From Mucilaginibacter daejeonensis (lineage in GTDB: Bacteria > Bacteroidota > Bacteroidia > Sphingobacteriales > Sphingobacteriaceae): a stretch of 64,000 nucleotides of DNA. The translations under genes and the position numbers were made by a program. This document shows positions 63,301 through 64,000 of this stretch, piece by piece; position 1 is the first letter of the stretch, and every line of letters starts with the position of its first letter. The notes below the pieces were generated by a model that searched no databases, was not told the origin of the DNA, and was given only the letters and a program-made list of their open reading frames with translations. Location: assembly GCF_020783335.1 (NCBI RefSeq), contig NZ_CP086068.1, positions 682,001 through 746,000 of the forward strand, in the 5' to 3' direction.

Positions 63301-63522
63301 GTTATCGGTTACAACAGAACGGATGTTTTTTTTGCTCTCAAAATCGTAAATGCTCACATTTGCACCCGATAACATTATTTTGGACACTGTATCCACAACC
63401 GTACCTTGAATAGTATATGAGTCACCGCGCCCACTCTGTTGAGCGAAGGCCGGCAATACTACGATCACGGCAAACACGAGCTTGTATATATACGATAAAT
63501 AAAACCTCACTGTTTCAACCAA
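60331..63522 (-). CDS. Outer-membrane beta-barrel protein, TonB-receptor-like
   Basis: A 1063-residue protein with a signal peptide (to VVLPAFAQQ), two carboxypeptidase-regulatory-like domains (YTIQGTVVDT... and GTIKGKVKDS...), a plug-like domain (about 240-345; ATAEELMRRLPGMVIWG, INSLLVDGKPFMGG) and a long C-terminal barrel of alternating strands. No TonB box is obvious. No SusD partner follows. The start is uncertain: TTG at 63522 or GTG at 63510 (MRFYLSYIYK), and no ATG fits. Placed between TPR and transglutaminase-like genes. Confidence 0.85.
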   Translation of the reverse strand: MVETVRFYLSYIYKLVFAVIVVLPAFAQQSGRGDSYTIQGTVVDTVSKIMLSGANVSIYDFESKKNIRSVVTDNHGFFKISDISRSTTFEIRIDHLGYMFYRHKASPAGFKGTIVIKKIFLKPLLKALPPVEVRARKSASADLEGTIKGKVKDSTYKVVLSSATVAIYHQADSNLIQFAIPNNFGEFDVGKLPMNTPLKIIVTHIGYSPYMRMVELKSNKKILDLGWIFMEQNYGKANVLNEIQVTGYAPVRMNGDTLEFNPRAFKMNANATAEELMRRLPGMVIWGDGDITFNGKKINSLLVDGKPFMGGSDLTAATQNLPKDVLDKVQIYRQRNEKNPLDSTLHANLKLKIDKKKGVFGKVGIGYGSKSRVAADGMLSYYDKRLQISTVGAYNNINKSANDINTLIRSNSFKGDGINTDYQSDFRRAGINVGTTAGVRLQYEILPEIRYKKNKRLTFDQFFKQNREIINNFRNVNTTLKEDSILSSNSSSVVNNHSSTNVLKAVYMQQERNFQTTVSADANFGTNESSSSNVGEQYRTGRIGRISKSNSFRNSYNEFRVLSLETQFNFQKEVIQGEKRERTKQLLSNFTISHRYDYSWNKGDRQNQSSIISTTDASANQSFDRVYHLQDQQNAHTFEFGYPSLKRLLFGFAGLGGVDLNMNLKARLERDLSDILVLNNAKGSYLRDINLTNYRIETIRDGVLKLTLTKNFYSGLTNRYEKRIDLLFCSGIQSFGRVSNATQEVQNFRYGYYSFVPLATIAYNNHQYGSYELNSNFTYQKEVGYPTIEQISPLVDSANIWFIPKGNINIKPEYRNLVRWSNSLESRGPKNPYQIDVVVDATLVKEKISDSTFYDNLGRKINYNVNLNGYRNWHLGAHIRKSYSPNKSHTYRFNAWYDIFSSIVPQYFDKMLMSSINSEDNFSVEIAYSYLDILNLNAKQSLSLYSNRQGDYGIQYKGANNYTRFSGTFQLSKNLIWSTNVNFNVNTAGNQPTVNYAIWNASLTYRFLKGDKGEIKLSALDLLKQNKSIVNTTNRNIQTFGFNNVLQQYFMVSLSYYPRVFGK

Positions 63523-63604
63523 ATTTTCCTTTATGTATATGACTTTATAACCTCTTACGATATGTATTCAATTAACTGAACTAAAAATACTTGATGTTTA
63601 ATCA

Positions 63605-64000
63605 TCACTCAAGCGGAAATTCGCCTTTGACCTTTTTCATAATATTTAGGGTCTTGGACCTTATTGATTCGACTTCAACAGATGCGACCTTTACGGGCAT
63701 TTTGAGAATCGTTTTCGCTGTTAACTCGATGTTTAAAGTGTCGTTCCTAAACACATAAAGTTTTAACAAATCATACCTAGGAACGAACCGATTCGGCAAA
63801 AAATCTATCAAAAACTTTTGGGTATTAATTGCATCTTCCCATCTTTGTGTATGCATATATGCCTTTGATAGTGACTCCAACCCTTTCTTTGTAATCATGA
63901 TCTTCCTAGCCTCCTCTAGTAAACATACCGCTAGTTTGGGATAATCATCGTCTGTAAGCGCAAGCGAACCATATTCAATCAAAAATTTGCCGTCATTTTT
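63605..64000 (-). CDS. C-terminal part of a TPR protein resembling O-antigen ligase tails (partial)
   Basis: The frame is open to the right edge, so the N-terminal part lies outside. About 131 residues remain with TPR-like helices (LESLSKAYMHTQRWEDAINT). The segment DFLPNRFVPRYDLLKLYVF followed by AKTILKMPVKVAS closely resembles the C-terminal TPR region of Bacteroidetes O-antigen-ligase-like (Wzy_C) proteins, from memory of that family. If so, the missing part would be a multi-helix membrane protein. The outer-membrane barrel gene follows 82 nt downstream. Confidence 0.6.
   Translation of the reverse strand, partial: KNDGKFLIEYGSLALTDDDYPKLAVCLLEEARKIMITKKGLESLSKAYMHTQRWEDAINTQKFLIDFLPNRFVPRYDLLKLYVFRNDTLNIELTAKTILKMPVKVASVEVESIRSKTLNIMKKVKGEFPLE

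Larger units (their letters stand above)
53175..64000. mobile_element. Left end of a putative tRNA-targeted integrative element
   Basis: Region bounded at the left by the tRNA 3' fragment and running past the right edge. It carries a tyrosine recombinase (frameshifted), unfamiliar paired genes, an XRE regulator and an RRM protein, and then a visibly more A+T-rich block. No conjugation genes are in view. The orientation of the tRNA fragment predicts that the intact tRNA lies beyond the right edge on the minus strand. The true right boundary is unknown, and the A+T-rich block could be a separate acquisition. Confidence 0.55.

Noticed and set aside
53401..64000. Calling the region a conjugative transposon
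   Set aside because: No tra, mobilisation or relaxase genes are in the window; only integration functions are supported.

Overview
The window is chromosomal DNA from a member of the Bacteroidetes, most likely a Sphingobacteriaceae genus such as Mucilaginibacter or Pedobacter. This is inferred from an alternative complex III / caa3-type oxidase cluster, Bacteroidetes-style -7 boxes (TAnnTTTG), lipoprotein glycosidases, a Bacteroidetes-type tyrosine recombinase and a TonB-dependent-receptor-like barrel. No rRNA, CRISPR array or intact tRNA gene was seen.

Layout. 1-11.8 kb: the 3' part of an alternative complex III operon (actC partial, actD, actE, actF), then cytochrome c oxidase subunits II and I, a terminator, and the haem A/O synthesis genes, two subunit III genes, subunit IV, a SCO copper chaperone, DUF420 and a small membrane protein. 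Together they pass electrons from quinol to oxygen. 11.8-17.4 kb: housekeeping and envelope genes (DUF983, DUF2461, OmpA lipoprotein, phosphoesterase) and, on the minus strand, TPR protein-DUF4286-rfbC. 17.5-21.8 kb: a three-gene unit of an S9-peptidase-like lipoprotein that lacks its catalytic Ser and His, a histidine kinase and an OmpR-type regulator. 21.8-31 kb: a short palindromic repeat, a methyltransferase/UbiA-like pair, rimM, rpsP, a small Cys-rich secreted protein, psd, YitT, a GH13 lipoprotein, cdsA, DUF2007 and a CPBP protease. 31-43 kb: dusB, apaG, a polysaccharide deacetylase, the ATP-grasp/alpha-E/transglutaminase triad, a CheY-like regulator, rplS (with a structured leader), trmD, a GNAT protein, an AsmA protein and a PfkB kinase. 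43-52.8 kb: a glycan-degradation cluster (GH2, L-rhamnose mutarotase, GH106, GH51) facing a Tat-exported Gfo/Idh/MocA oxidoreductase.

From about 53.2 kb to the right edge lies what I read as one end of an integrative element. At 53175-53197 is the 3' end of a tRNA (T-loop to acceptor) without the rest of the gene, still followed by a terminator, and with short direct repeats on the element side. Next come a tyrosine recombinase broken by one missing base, two genes that share a repeated helical domain (one fused to a HEPN-like domain), a divergent XRE regulator-RRM protein pair, and a visibly more A+T-rich block with a transglutaminase-like protein, a large outer-membrane barrel and the C-terminal part of a TPR protein resembling O-antigen-ligase tails.

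The candidates for something undescribed are the recombinase-linked repeat/HEPN module, the inactive S9-like lipoprotein with its two-component system, the overlapping-stem leader of rplS, and the barrel/transglutaminase/TPR cassette at the right edge. All assignments come from reading the sequence; no database search was run.
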